From assembly GCA_028583415.1 (NCBI GenBank), contig CM053266.1:29078942-29142941 (forward strand): DNA of 64,000 nt, in the 5' to 3' direction. The stretch comes from Protea cynaroides. Lineage: Eukaryota > Streptophyta > Magnoliopsida > Proteales > Proteaceae. Positions 34,901 to 47,945 of the stretch are shown here, one piece after another (the first letter of the stretch is position 1; every line of letters starts with the position of its first letter). A program made the position numbers and the translations under genes. Under the pieces are notes generated by a model, which was given only the letters and a program-made list of their open reading frames with translations, was not told the origin of the DNA and searched no databases.

Positions 34901-35149
34901 TTCCTTGCTGATTCCCTCCATTTATTGGATTTTATCTTCTATATATATATATATATTATATACATATATACACATATATTTAATAACATACATATAGTAT
35001 ACAATATATAATATATAAATATTATGCACATGGATGAACTAAATTTGAATCGGGTTGAGACTAGCTCGGGTTGACTGAGTTAAACTGATATGGGTTGGGC
35101 CAAAATTGTTTTTTCTCTCTCTATCATTTCATAGGCCATTTTCGTCGCC

Positions 35150-35830
35150 ATTCCGCATGGAATTTTTCAACAGCCTCTACCCCAAATTTTCCACGTTCAT
35201 TTTGTAAAACGCTAAAAATGAGAAATATTGGAGTTTGAATCACCTCATTTAGAAATAAAATGGTCAACTTATGAATTTTTGAAGTTTAAGCAGACTAATT
35301 ATCGATAATTTGGCTAACCATTCTGCATGGGATCCTTCGGGGACTTCTACCGAAAATCCTTTACGTCCACTTTGTAGAGTACTCAAAATGGAACATAATG
35401 AAACTGAAATCACCTGATTTGGATATGGTATGACCAAAATATGAATTTCCAAAGATTAAATGATTATTTTCATGTGTAATTTTGCATGGGACCCTTCGGA
35501 GACTTCTACCCGAGATTTTCCACGTCCACTTTGTAGAACATCACAAATGAAGAATAATGGCCTTGGAATCATCTGAATCAGACGTAAAACGGCCAAGATA
35601 TGAAGAAATGAAAATCTATCGATAATTCTGCATGAAAGCTTGCATGTGACCCACTGGTGACCTCTACCCGGGATTCTTCACATCCATTTTGAAAAGGACT
35701 GAAAATAATGAATATTGGTACTTAAACCATATGATTCAAATGTCGGATGATCAAGATATGATGATTTGAAATTCAAACAATCTAACTTATGATAATTTGC
35801 ATGAAAGCCCCTCGGATTATTTATGATAAT
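35150..35830. repeat. Degenerate ~165-bp tandem units in LTR U3
   Basis: About four diverged units carry GCATGGGA.CCTTCGG.GACTTCTACC and CCACGTCCACTTTGTAGA. Confidence 0.65.
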
Positions 35831-36103
35831 TTTAGAAACCTCCCTTGTACGTATCATCCGACTAAAATGACCATATCTTCTTCATTTGATATCAGAATTG
35901 ATCAATTCTGGTCTCATTTCGAAGATAATTCCATGACCTATGCATCCATGTAGATTACAGTCTGTGCCCTTGTTGTAGGACCCATCGAAAACTACCTCGA
36001 GGTCGTAGTCAAAACCCAAATTTTCACTCATCTTTCTTCCTGTGTTGTCCGCTCACCACTAGGACTTTGTTCAGTTGGAAATGGTAAAAATGGTGTGCTT
36101 ACA

Positions 36104-36120
36104 GATGCCCCTCTTCGGCC
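36104..36120 (-). promoter_or_regulatory. Polypurine tract before the Ogre-like LTR
   Basis: On the minus strand GGCCGAAGAGGGGCATC directly precedes the LTR start TGTAAGCACACC. Confidence 0.7.
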
Positions 36121-37617
36121 GAGATTGTGAATAATTGAGAAGTGGCCTATTTTTGCATTATTCTGCGTTTGATCTGGATTCTACCATTGTACAACAAACA
36201 ACTGTAGATGTCAAGCTCCTTGAGTAGCGACCTCATCAGGTCTGTGACTTTAGCTCAAGGCCGCTTGTAATGTAACTATAACTGTCAAGCTTCTTGAGTA
36301 GCGACCTTATCAGGTATGTGACTTTAGTTCAAGACCGCTCATGATATAACTGTAACTGTCAAGCTTCTTGAGTAGCGACCTCATCAGGTCTGTGACTTTA
36401 GCTCAAGATCGCTTGCAATGTAACTGTAACTGTCAAGCTTCTTGAGTAGTGACCTCATCAGATCTGTGACTTTAGCTCAAGACCGCTTGCAATGTAACTG
36501 TAACTGTTAAGCTTCTTGAGTAGCGACCTCATCAGGTCTGTGACTTTAGCTCAAGACTGCTTGCAATGTAACTGTAATTGTGCCTTGTGCTCTGGATTTG
36601 TAATCTCTGGATGTATAGCCTTTGGATGTGTAGCCTCTGGATGTATAGCCTCTGGACTGAATTTGGGGTGTCCCAAATTGCCTATGTATCCTTTGGGACT
36701 TCTATCCCTCTGGAATCAAGTTCCGCGTAGTTTGGGCTATATCTTTCTCTCTCTTCCCATGATCTTTCATTATTTTTTTTTATTTTTTTCTTCTTTTATG
36801 CTTCTTTTTTTCCATTCATTCTTTTTTGTTCTCTGTACTTTCACCTTTATTTCCTTTTCTCTTTTATTTTATTTTTTTATGTTCTTTTCTATTCCTGTCT
36901 TTCTTCATCTCCAAAACGGGTTGAACTTTCCACAAATATTGAGGAAGCCGCAATGGGTCTTAGAATATGCATTTTGTCCACTAACATTGCTCGGAATCCA
37001 AGAGGAACTAGAGATCATGATTTGATTGACTTTCCTTGACTTGACTTAATCTAGACTGAGAGAAACATGTTTCTTTTCTTTAAAAGGCAATCTTGATATG
37101 TTCTGCATTCCTGCCAAATTTTTATGGGTTTCACTTTGATCAAAGGGCAATCAGGTATTTTTAATGAGGGACAAATAATGACAATGACTCAATTTTATTT
37201 ATTTATTTTTTAAATTTGTATGGGTCATCTTTCTCTTACATTCAAATAAACTCAGCTAGAGTTTCAAATAGGGGGCTCAACTAAACTCATGATGTTTGGA
37301 TAAATGGGTGATTTTTCCCCAGTGTCTAAGTTCAAGCCTGCACACATTGATAGGAAAGCGACTTTTGAGTCATCACTAGAGATAACCTTAAGGAGAAGCA
37401 ACCCTACACTAATCTTTGGAAAGACGTCAAACAACATTTTCTCCTCTTGGTGACATTCAGATACAAAACAAATTTCAACAAGCTATGCTCGGATGCCGAA
37501 TCGATTACAACCACGTCTAGGCCTAAATTCCTTAAGTTTATAGACAAGTATGATGACGAAGGTCCAGATGGACAGATAAGAAACTATCCAATGGGTTTGC
37601 CATTGGGATAGTGTTTA
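36121..37617 (-). mobile_element. 3' internal part of a second Ogre-like unit
   Basis: Continues across the solo LTR at 37618-39930 to 39931-40347. It contains a 75-bp tandem array and T-rich stretches; no coding domain is recognisable. Confidence 0.45.
36200..36590. repeat. Five tandem units of about 75 bp
   Basis: Each unit includes AGCGACCTCATCAGGTCTG, TGACTTTAGCTCAAG and CTTGAGT; units are over 90 percent alike. Confidence 0.85.
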
Positions 37618-39930
37618 TGTAAGACCCGTATCAATTTAACCCGGTCTTACCATCTTGAACCAGGTTTACCCATCATGGTCGAGTCAAATGGACCAAGGGC
37701 ATGAAGGAGATCGAGATCCCAGGTATAAAATCGACCCAAAAACACTTAATTTTAGGGAAGGGTCGCACACCCAGCTAAGCAGGGTCGGACCTCCCAAAAC
37801 AGAAAGTCAGACCCTCAGTTTTTAAGGGAGGGTCGGACAGCTTAAGACCCTAGGGTCGACTGGATCATCGACCCTCCCATCGACCCTCGGTTTCTGACGA
37901 AAACTGAAATTAGGAAATTTCCAAATTTTCGGTTGGGATTCTTTCCAAATCTCAATGGGATTATTATAGGACATTCCTAGTCTATTTAAAGGACGTTCCT
38001 AAGCCACTTTCACTCATTTCACAACCCTAATTGAATTGAGAGAAAGAGAGAAGAAGGAAAAGAGGAAGGAAGGAGACTAGGAAGAAGGCTTAGCAAAAAG
38101 GAGAAGAATTTGCAGAGAAAAGTAATCTTCTCAGGTATGGATACTAATTCCATGAGTTTCTACAGACCTTAGGTTAGATATGGTTGAGTGTAGGATTTCG
38201 GAGAAACCCAAACCATCCATCCATGGTTAGGTTTTCATGGAAAACCATAGGAGGATGCACGAAAGCTATATAGATGGATTATACATGGTTCTAGACCATG
38301 GAATGACTATTGAAGGAATGTAGGAAGCAAGCCATAGGACCCCAAACACGAAGAATGGATTAAAAGTGGAAATTGGACCAGAGTGCACCAAGGGTCGCAC
38401 CGAGGGTCGATAGACCATCCGACCCTAGGTGTTTCTGACCATCGACCCTCAGCATTCGGGAAGTTCAGAATGGAGGGAGGGTCGATAGACCCATCGACCC
38501 TAGCATCGACCCTAGTATCGACCCTCAGTTGACAGAATGGTTTTTAAATTCTGAATTAATTCTAATTAAATTCTATCGACTTTGTTAGGTTTGCTAGCAA
38601 TATAATAACATTATAAAGGTGATTTTAAAGCTTAGAAAAGTATCTATTAGCAAGCTAAGGTGAGGAACCTTAATCCCAAACTAAATTGGTTAATAATAAA
38701 CTGTTTTCTATTTCTTGAGTCCTATGCCATGTTTGATTCTATGCGAATATGTTTGTAATGTGCATACAGCATGCCATCCAATATTTCTATTACTTGTTCA
38801 TGCATATTTACTTTATTGTTTATAACATGATGATGATGATGATGATAGGAATAGGCATGTGCTTGTATGTGTGTGGTTGATGTGCTTGATGCGAACGAGT
38901 ATCAGGGGAGGTGTGATGAGAACGTCAATAAACGTTAACCTTTGGCGGGTCTCAGCACTTTAGCTCTATCTCTAACTCAAGTCTTGTGCATTGACATCGT
39001 CGTATCGCCATTACCTTAGCAGAACTATTATATCGTAGAGTATCAGGGGAGGTGGTCTCGGTCCTTGTAGTCTCTGACTTTACCGGGGGACCTTAGCTCT
39101 ATCTCTATGGGCATTCTGAGGGATGCTGGGGTGAGGCCTTGGATACACTGTTTGGCATTAGGATTGGTTAGTAGCGAGCCCAGTTTGCAAGCCCTCGCTA
39201 ACAGGGGCTTACGTGTTGGTATAGCATTATATAGCAATAAACGTTAACCTTTGTTGTATAATGTTATGGTAGGGTGGATGGGGACGACGATAAACGTTAA
39301 CCTTCGGGCGGGCTTCCACACCCTGTGTATAGAGGCGGTGTCAATAAACGTTAACCTTTGACCACCCAACCTTTCTATTGCACATTGCAAACTATAAACC
39401 AAGACCAAAGATATGAATTGATTTTTTGCATGCATATGTAATGTTGCATTGTTTTGGCTACTCACTGAGCCGTGTTGTGTGCTCACCCCTCGACGTCAAA
39501 TATTTTAGTTTATGATGCAGGTTATACAGTTGAAGATTATCTGAACGCGTCGGCATACGGAAATGTAGCAGCTATGGAAGTTGGAGCTGAAGACGATACA
39601 CACGACTCCTTTTGCGAGTGCAACTTGTGTGTATTCGATTATATATTTTTATAGGTTTCTTCATTGGATTTATAAGATATGTATTTGGTATTTAAATATT
39701 TATGTCTTAGTTAAACACAGAATAATTTGCTATTATTTATGGGTATCATTTTAGTTCTCAGTTCATATTATTTATAAATTTTCCGCTATTGTGTATTACT
39801 CTGATTATGATTGTGGATGCGTGTAAAGTTTGGATAACGCGGGGATAGCCTAATTGAGATCCTGGTTGAGCCGTTGTTTATTTGGCGATTCATCACACCA
39901 TTCTGAACAATGCGGAATTGGGGTGTGACA
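37618..39930 (+). repeat. Solo LTR-B3
   Basis: TGTAAGACCCG...GTGTGACA with flanks GTTTA (37613-37617) and GTTTG (39931-39935), a target duplication with one change. It carries four 19-mer copies near 38926, 39232, 39287 and 39342, and GGGTCG clusters. Confidence 0.88.
39508..39654 (+). CDS. Conserved LTR micro-ORF, copy in LTR-B3
   Basis: GTT TAT GAT GCA GGT start, body TVEDYLNASAYGNVAAMEV, tail CECNLCVFD. The usual TAG is mutated to TAT, extending the frame by four residues (YIFL). Confidence 0.48.
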   Translation, partial: VYDAGYTVEDYLNASAYGNVAAMEVGAEDDTHDSFCECNLCVFDYIFL

Positions 39931-40347
39931 GTTTGGTTGTTTGTGTAGAATGGCTTGATCTCCACTAGGTGATGCCATTTTATTGGATAGCAACAAAGGA
40001 CTATGGAATTCTTGGACGCCGTCGAAATGATGAACGATAGATAGATATTCCAGTCAGATTTATTGAACAAAATTTATATATCAAAAGATGACACGTTCAC
40101 AAGAGTCGATACCATAAAATTTTGTGACATTTGAAGTAAGGGCATGTAATATAGACTCTATGGAATTCAGTCAGATTGATGGACATGAGAGAAAGTCTTT
40201 AGCCAATAAGAAATCATCATCTGATTACAACAAAGTGATGAGACCACCCCCTGTATGGTCTGGATGTAATGACCAATATCGAAAATCCAACTCAAGACAT
40301 AATGTGAATCACAACAAACGATCAGGTCTCCAATCAAGTTCTAAGAA
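39931..40347 (-). mobile_element. Continuation of Ogre-like internal region
   Basis: Contiguous with 37617 before the solo LTR insertion. Nothing further recognised. Confidence 0.4.
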
Positions 40348-40671
40348 ATGATGTCTATAAGTGTCTATAAGTTACTGTACGAGAACCAATTGTCTTATTG
40401 CTCTATAACTGAACTCGTCCATCAGCAGGGCTCCAAAGGAGTTGCCCCATGTATATGCCTTGTAATTGAACTAATTCATCATTAGTGTTTCAAAGTAGTT
40501 TCCCCATGTCTATGCATCGTAGTTGGATTTGTCCACCATCACTGTTCCAATAGAGTTTGTCAACCAACCTCATTATTTGTATAGCTTTCTTATATTCCCC
40601 TTTTTTTTTTTTTTTTTGGGCTCATCTTTGACTTTGAGGTTGATTTGTAACACACTTCATGTCTGTAGATC
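40348..40671 (-). repeat. Repeat F, copy 2, truncated at LTR-A3
   Basis: Same sequence as 28030-28355; ends at TCTGTAGAT where LTR-A3 resumes. Confidence 0.7.
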
Positions 40672-42069
40672 TATCCCAGCACAGCTCCCTACGGCATAGA
40701 GATAGAGCTAGAGTCTAGTGGTCAGGCTGGAGACCACAGTGCCACTTCGTCCCCCTGATACCCTACCCGCACCAAGCATGCTAAGACTGAATGATACGAA
40801 AAGGTGCTAGTGTGAGGAATGATCCCAGACCCCCAGTCCTTCCCATTCCACACACCAACGAAAACAATCACATGCCTAACAGTCACCTCCTAGCATAATG
40901 AGTATGCATGAACAATAATAATAACTGAAAGTAAAGATGACATGCGAGTATGCACAAACATTAGTCCACATAATCATAGTTATTAACAACGTTTTACTGT
41001 TATTAAATTATTAGGGTTTAGGTCCGATTCCCTTACCTGACACTTGATTTATAGCTTGCTCCTCCGCGTCACATACTCCAAACTTGCTATCACAAGGTCC
41101 TACACGACATTAGGGTTATGTTATAATAGTTTTCTTAGGGTTTACGTTGATCGGGAAAACCAACAAGGTCAAAACACTTCTCACAGAGCAGACCGGTCGC
41201 AGGTACCGATCGCAGGTACCGACCGCGGCACTGTGGGGAAAGGTGCGACTGGTATGGTCGACCGGTCCCTATAGACCAGCCTCCGAGAGATACCGATCGC
41301 AGGTACCGGTATGGTCGACCGGTATGTCTCCGGAAGATCATACATCCGATTCTCGCCTTCCGTCGGTCACCCGCTATTGATTCTAGGGTTTCTCCTATAC
41401 ATTCTAGATCTGAGCACTGAGTTAAAGTTGTTTTCAACTCCATTCAAATCCTAGTTTCCATGGTTTTCAGCCTAGAACTTGAATCTAGGGTTTACCGACT
41501 GGATTAGGGTTTGACGGCAAAATATGGTTTAGATCAATACCTCGCCTTGCATGGTATTGATCCAATCATGGTTAACCAATCTAGAACGCTTAAAGTAGTG
41601 GAAGGTTTAACGACTTACCGTTGATTCACGGTAACGTGTTCTTCGTCCAACAGCAATGGCGGCTCTTCCCTATCCTTCCTACCTTCTTCTCCTTCTTCAA
41701 TCTCTTTCTCCTCTCTAGGGTTTGTGGGGATCAATGAAGAGATTTTATGAGGTTTATGAGTCCTTATATAGGCTAAGGTTGAGTTTAGGAAGCCTCCTAA
41801 CATTAGGAAAGTCCTAAGGTTCGAAATTTGGAAAGTGGGACCCGCAAAGATCCGTTTTCGGATCTAAGTGGTATGTTGAGCAGGCTATACCGGTCGACCG
41901 GTACCATAGACCAGTACCATCGACCGGTATGAAAATATCATTCCTAATTCTGGTTCATTTTCATACCTGGTTGTCATCCGCTAGTCCCGTCTGGCCCAGT
42001 GATGATTGGACGACTTGTTACGACATGAATTAAAGGTTTAGATCGGGTTCATGGAGTGCGGGTCTTACA
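40672..42069 (-). repeat. LTR-A3, part two (5' portion)
   Basis: Read on the minus strand it begins TGTAAGACCCGC at 42069, with TATATAA near 41763-41769, donor AACG/GTAAGT near 41618, and ACCGGTCG palindromes (41165-41325 and 41888-41930). The flank TTATT (42070-42074) equals TTATT at 25952-25956, proving parts one and two are one LTR. Confidence 0.87.
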
Positions 42070-43440
42070 TTATTGATAGTGGGTGTTCTACCCACATGAC
42101 AGGTGATAAATGTAGGTTTTCTAATCTGGATTCAATTGAAGGTGGATTAGTCAAGTTTGGGAATAATTATGGTGCAAATATAGAATAGTTAAACTAAATA
42201 GAGGGAAGATTAAGTCAAACAATGTCCTATGTGTCAGTGGTTTGAAGCACAACCTACTTAGTGTGAGTCAAATTTGTGGTAGAGGCAATGAAGTCTTGTT
42301 TATCAAACAGGAATGAACGATCAAGAAGACAAAAAGGGGAAAGACTGTGGCAAAGGGGATAAAAATTGCAGGTAATTTATATACTAGTTCCGAGGCAAAT
42401 GAAGATAGTTGCATGATGGGACATAAAGATAAACGCTGGCTACAACATAGAAGAATGGGGGCATATAAAATTCAAAAACTTTGCAAGTTGAGCAAGAGGA
42501 AAGTAATTAGAGATCTTATGAAGATTAAGTCTCCAAAAGATCATGTTTGTGCACCATGTTAGAAAAGAAAACAAACCAGAGCCACCAACAAGTTAAGGGA
42601 GCATTACTATAGTAAGCCTTTTAACTTTATTCATATGGATCTTTGTGGGCCAATGAGACTGAAGTTGTTTTAGGTGAGAGGTACTTCATATTGTTCATAA
42701 ATTAATGTACCAGGATGACTTGTGTCATGCTCCTAACAGACAAGACAGAAGCTCTCGATTATTTCAAGATTTTCAAGAAGAGGGTGGAAAACTAAACAAG
42801 GGAGAACAATAAAATGCCTTAGATTAGATCAAGGTAAGGAGTTCACTCATGATTTATTTTCTGACTTATGCCATGAGCATGGGATTCGGTTTTAGCATTT
42901 TGTAGCTCATACCCCCTACAAATGGGGTTGTAGGAAGAAAGAACAAGATTGTTCAAAAGACGACAAGAGCAATGTTAACCGAAAATAATGTTAATGTAAG
43001 GTTTTGCAAAGATGCTATTTTTTTGTAGTGCACATTCAAAACATGCTTTTTTTTAGATTAGATGAATCCAGAACTCCATATGAATTATGGTATGGAAGGA
43101 GAGCTACAGTTAAATACCCTCAGGGTATTTGAATCTATATACTTCATCAAGAAGAAGGAAGTGAAATAAAGAAATCGATGATAAAACAGATGAAGAGATT
43201 TTCTTGGGGTATTCTTCAAAGAACAAGGCTTATAGGTGCTTCAACAATAAACTAGGGAACGTGATAAAGTTTTCATATGTAAGGGTTGATGAACTACTAC
43301 CCACTCTAAACCCATAAAATCTGAAGAGCAAACTTTTGATAAGTTTGATGATGATGATGAAATGGCGGACATCCAAAAGCATGAAGACAGTTACAAATGC
43401 TCAGTAAACTTTACAAATACAAAGAAATATGGAAAACCAA
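42070..43440 (+). pseudogene. Copia protease and integrase remnants
   Basis: It opens with the copia protease motif IIDSGCSTHMTGDKC, continues through the GAG-pre-integrase region (HMMGHKDKRWLQH-like near 42415; CAPC near 42550) and integrase (NFIHMDLCGPMR near 42625; DQGKEFTHDLF near 42830; SRTPYELWYGRR near 43065; EEIFLGYSSKNKAYRC near 43190). Many stops and shifts. The RT domain is not found downstream. Confidence 0.8.
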
Positions 43441-44045
43441 AAGATAACAAGTGGTTGAAAATACGAGGGTAAGAAAAATAATCATGATATTCTCAAGAGG
43501 GTAGCAAAATATTTTCACATTCCGACGATGGTAAGAAATATTCATGTCCCGAAGAGGGTAACAAAAATATCATGATGTTCCCAAGAGGGTAACAAAATAT
43601 TCTTCACATTGTCAAGATGGTAAGAAATTATCAATCATATTTATCTTATGGTAAGAGAATAACAATCATATTTCTAAGATGATAATAAAATATGCATGTG
43701 TTCCCAAGATGTTACAAAATATTCACATTCCTAAAAGGGTAAGAAAAAAATGATCATATTCTCAAGAGGTTAACAAAATATTCATGTATTTTCGAAAGAA
43801 TAACAAATTATTCACATTTGAAGAAGGGTAAGAAAATAATAATCATATTCTTAAGATGGTAAGAAAATACTCATGTGTTTCTAATAGTGTAACAAAATAT
43901 TCACATTCCCAATTCCCAAGAGGGTAAGAAAATAGTCATGTTTTTATCCAAAAAAGAAAAAAGAAAAAAAAATAGTCATGTTCCCAACTCCCAAGAGGAA
44001 AAAAAAAAGAGAGATCATATCCCCAAGAATAAGAAAATAATTATT
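43441..44045. repeat. AT-rich minisatellite
   Basis: About fifteen degenerate units of 35-45 bp with CAAGAGGGTAA.AAAATA and ATTCACATTCCC. It starts where copia similarity ends. Confidence 0.75.
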
Positions 44046-47000
44046 ATATTATGTAGGAAAAAAGTAATAAAATAATATTTAAGACTTAATTAACTAAATA
44101 AATAGATTGATACAAATAATTTATATTGTATGAATATACACCAATTATCATATAAATAATTATTGTAATAAAATGGTACTCACAATATGAGATCGGATTG
44201 AAGAAATTGATGGGCTGAGTCGTGTATACACTTTCATTAAGATTTTATTCATCCCTATTAAGGGTGCAACATTTGTTCCAAAACCGTTTACTGAAATTAG
44301 ATTGAACCGTTTACATCGGAATCGATTAATAATCGATTTGGTTCTGATTTGAAATATGAAACCGTTTACTTAATTGGTTTGGTATGGTTTGAAACTGTTA
44401 AAACTGACGGATTACAATGGCTATACACTAATTAAACCGAATAGAATGTGAACCGTTTAATTCTTAAAAGCTAAACTAGTAAACCCTAATCTCATTAATT
44501 ATTTTGTATTAATAATTTAATATTTTATTTCTCTAATACCCAATCTCAATTAGTATATTATTTTTCGAATATCCAACCTCAATTTTCAAAAACCTAAACC
44601 ATAAAACCAAAACGAAAAACATAATAGGCCTTAATGATTAGGTATAGCAACAGTCTTACTCTCTCAAATATCAACTCTCTACTTTTCGTTTGAATTTTTT
44701 CAATTTTTTTTTTATGAAAAATCAGTTAATGATCAATGTGTTAAACCGTTTATAAACCATAAGCAAAATCGATTAATTAAAAAAAGTTTAAAAACCTGTA
44801 AACTGAAACCAATTAGTCGGTTCTGATTTTAATTTTAAGACCGTTTAGTTGATTAGTTTGGTTTTTATTTTACCCTCCTATACCCCGCCCCACACTGCTC
44901 CAGACTGCTAAATCGATTATAAATCGTTTAATATCTTTACATATGTCATTTAACTTCATTTGAAGGTATGCGAAGGTCAATTTGTTCAGTGTGCGAGGAC
45001 AAATTTGTCAATTCATTAGCTTGTTCTCTTCCACAGCTAATATACAGAAAAACAACAAAGAAGAAAATAACTGCATATAATTTAGGCATTCGGCCCTTCT
45101 AAATCCAAGGTTCTGCTGTCTGCTCCTTTTTTTTGTTGGTAATGTCTTCCTTTAAATTCGTCGAAATGAATTTACACTGCCCTACAAGACGAGTTCCAAG
45201 CTAAATACTGTAAGACCTGAAACCTAACTCTTCCTGGCCTTGATTGAGCAGATTTGTTCACCTTCTATCTTTCATGTGTAGTTTTAAAAAAATGATCGAT
45301 TATATTTTGAGTAAATTTCAAGTTTATTGCAATGTTCGACGAATTTAATTTGGCTAACCACAAATCTTTGTATTCCGTAGCAGATGATCTAGGGTTTCGT
45401 TTTTAATCAGACGTTTTAGTCTGTTCATAGACCTCACCGTGCATTCAAACCTTGAGAAGTGTAGAATTGCTAGGCTTCTTCTTTTCTGTCTTGCCATCTT
45501 GTTAACAGTCTAGGTCATACTATGTATTCGCTGAATTCGAGTCGATTATCACACATTAGAAGAGAATGCAGCTTTCAGAGAGCAAATATTGGAAATGGTA
45601 TTGTGAATTAGACACGCGACGTTTCTTCGCTTGCGATATAGGTTTGCTTCTCGTCCCCCTCTACCCTCCTGGCGGGCGTTGGTGACATCTTTAACGGTGG
45701 TTGGGTATTTGAGGTCGTTGGCTTCACCTGTCCGATATGCAACGTTAATGGAGAGTAGTATATATATATATATCTGAGTTATGGGTTTGTGGCCCTCTTT
45801 GACACCTCATGGTTTGAATACTCCTCGAATACTAGCATGCTATTATGTTAAAGTGGATTGCCACACCTTAGTAGGGTCTGATTATGCGGTTAACTATTGA
45901 TGCTTTTTGTGCATGGGATTGTCGAGGTAGACCAAATGCTTTTTCTAGTTTGGTTGTTCGTGTTCCCGTAAACTCCAGTGAAGGTCCAGAATTCCTCGAA
46001 GCTTGTCTCTATTTTTTTTAATCGTTGTTTGTGCGTGACTGTGGGATTTCCTGCAATGAGATTCAATGCTCTTATTGGCCTAAAATACCTTTAGGAAATA
46101 TAAGTTGATTCCTTTGGAGTATTAGATCTCAACAATCATACGGGAAATTATATATATATATTTTTGAAAATCGATTATAAAGTTTATTTTGTAGTTCTTT
46201 GCCATTTGTTGCTTTTTTTTTAATTATACATGGCTATGAAGTATGTTTTTGGCATGGTTGAGTGAGGATAAGAGTCCAGCTATATGAAGGGGTTGGTGTC
46301 CTCCATGTGTGGCAATTGTAAGATGGACCAAGATGCCACCACTTTTTCTGGAAATCAATATCCTGAAATTTAAAATGGAAGTCATGTTCCCAAATTCTGT
46401 ATTGTATTTCAGTTAATAATTTCTGGCTCTCTAGACCACTACAGATTTCCTTTGCTTATAAGTAATTCCTGTAAAATATTTTTCCCATGGAAGCAGATGA
46501 AGCCTTAGGGAAACAAACTGTTTGTTTTCATATGAAGTATCATTGTGCCAATTTATCTTGAAATGAGGAACTTCAATAGTTTCTTTGCTGAAGTTATTTG
46601 CTCAAGGGCTCCCACTATCTTTATCCATCTGCTGAACCAATAGCTGTGATGATGGATCACCTGTCACCTGAGTATGATATTTCCATCTAATTCTCGTACC
46701 AGAGGAAACTCTTCCTTACAATTGGGACAGGAGAGAATCCTATGGTGTCACAATCAACCATTCTATTGGATTTCGAGAATTATACAATATGTGTAAGTTC
46801 CTATACTACATGTTTACAGGGGGGCACAAATCATTGGGTATTTTTTTTCCCTGTTATATGGGCAGCAAGTTAGTTATCGCCTATCGGAGTCTAGATATAA
46901 CTTCTTAGTATTGGGTATCTTTTTTCCTCTGTTATGTGGGCAGCAAGTTAGTTATTATGACTTCTTAGTTTGTTTTCAGAGTTTATATTTGTTTTTAATT

Positions 47001-47937
47001 TAGCAATAACTTTTTCTTCATGTTTTGGGAAGTTAGTTTTTATTGAGTAGGGGAGGGTTTAGCAACACCCTTTTATAGAGATAGTCCATAATATTAGGAG
47101 TAATATTGAAATTGTACAAAATAGAAAGCTTGGATTGTTGATGTGATTTGGTTTTCCCCCACTTTTGAGAATGATTAAATATTGGAGAAGTTTCTTCATT
47201 TTTTGTCCCTCTTAGTTGTAGCCATAGAGCTGGTTACTTTGGTTTTCTCTTTGTACCTAATTGCTGTTGCTGATGCCATTTTATTGTGCTCAACTGCTGG
47301 TTTATTTCTTACTTGGTTAGTGAGTGCTTATTCTTCTAGGATTTTGCGGAAGCTTTTAAAAGTACATGAGATATAGCCCAGCCAATTAGTCTAGTTGGGT
47401 GCCTTGACCCTCCTTTTCTACTCTGTTGTTATGCTCGATTCTATCACCATAAACCTTTATCAATTCCATAACTGTGGCTTAATTTTTTTTCAGTTAGCCA
47501 TCCATCCATGAAATCCTCTGTAAGCACTTCTCAACCTCCCCCCTCCAATTTCAGCGAGGATTTTCTATGTGAATTTCTGCCGTTCAACCAAACAGATTGA
47601 TGCCAAAGGAAGTGTCTTGGACAAACTAGCTTGACAGATTAGATGTCTAACTGGTAGAGTGCCACTTTACACTGAATTGTTTTTGGTTATGAATCAGGGG
47701 TACCATGGCTGAATGTTTTTGATTCTGAAGAATTACCAAAACCAGAATTGTTGTTTTTAATTGATTCTGTGAATGGCCTATTTCAGCTTCTTCTGTATTA
47801 TTTTATGATGAAACAATCTTTTCTTGAATCCTTCTAGGTTGGTCTCCCTGTCTTTGATCTGTATCATTCAGAAGTATTCCAATTTCTTTCATTTTGAAAA
47901 TGATGGAGTCTTACACAGTTTTCTGGTGATTTTATAG
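44046..47937. other. Region without a recognised gene, upstream of the MOM1-like gene
   Basis: 44255-44900 is rich in AACCGTTTAC and AATCGATTAAT motifs and may be an old DNA transposon. The rest presumably contains promoter, 5' UTR exon(s) and 5' intron of the gene at 47946; (TA)n lies near 45760. TATTGGGTATCTTTTTTCC is duplicated (46836 and 46910). The acceptor TTTTATAG at 47930-47937 implies an upstream non-coding exon I could not locate. Confidence 0.4.
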
Positions 47938-47945
47938 TTGAAAAA

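Larger units (their letters stand above)
30999..36103 (-). repeat. Ogre-like long LTR, 5105 bp
   Basis: On the minus strand it begins TGTAAGCACACC at 36103 and ends CCTCACA at 30999, with a primer site on one side and a polypurine tract on the other. It contains several tandem and low-complexity tracts listed separately. Confidence 0.8.

Noticed and set aside
33468..34997. Open frames of about 500 codons rich in Ser, Leu and Phe
   Set aside because: They are products of the polypyrimidine tract; two frames are open in parallel and no domain or conserved residue is visible.
36200..36590. CRISPR-like array
   Set aside because: Units are contiguous 75-bp tandem copies without spacers, in plant nuclear DNA.
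36516..37025. 169-codon plus-strand frame with hydrophobic stretches
   Set aside because: It runs out of a tandem array into T-rich DNA of an Ogre-like element; no family resemblance.
45215..45230. A further LTR start (TGTAAGACCTG)
   Set aside because: Similarity to the LTR stops after about a dozen bases, so chance.
47182..47376. Hydrophobic 64-codon frame
   Set aside because: Lies in the 5' non-coding part of the MOM1-like gene, with no conserved motif and a composition typical of T-rich intron DNA.
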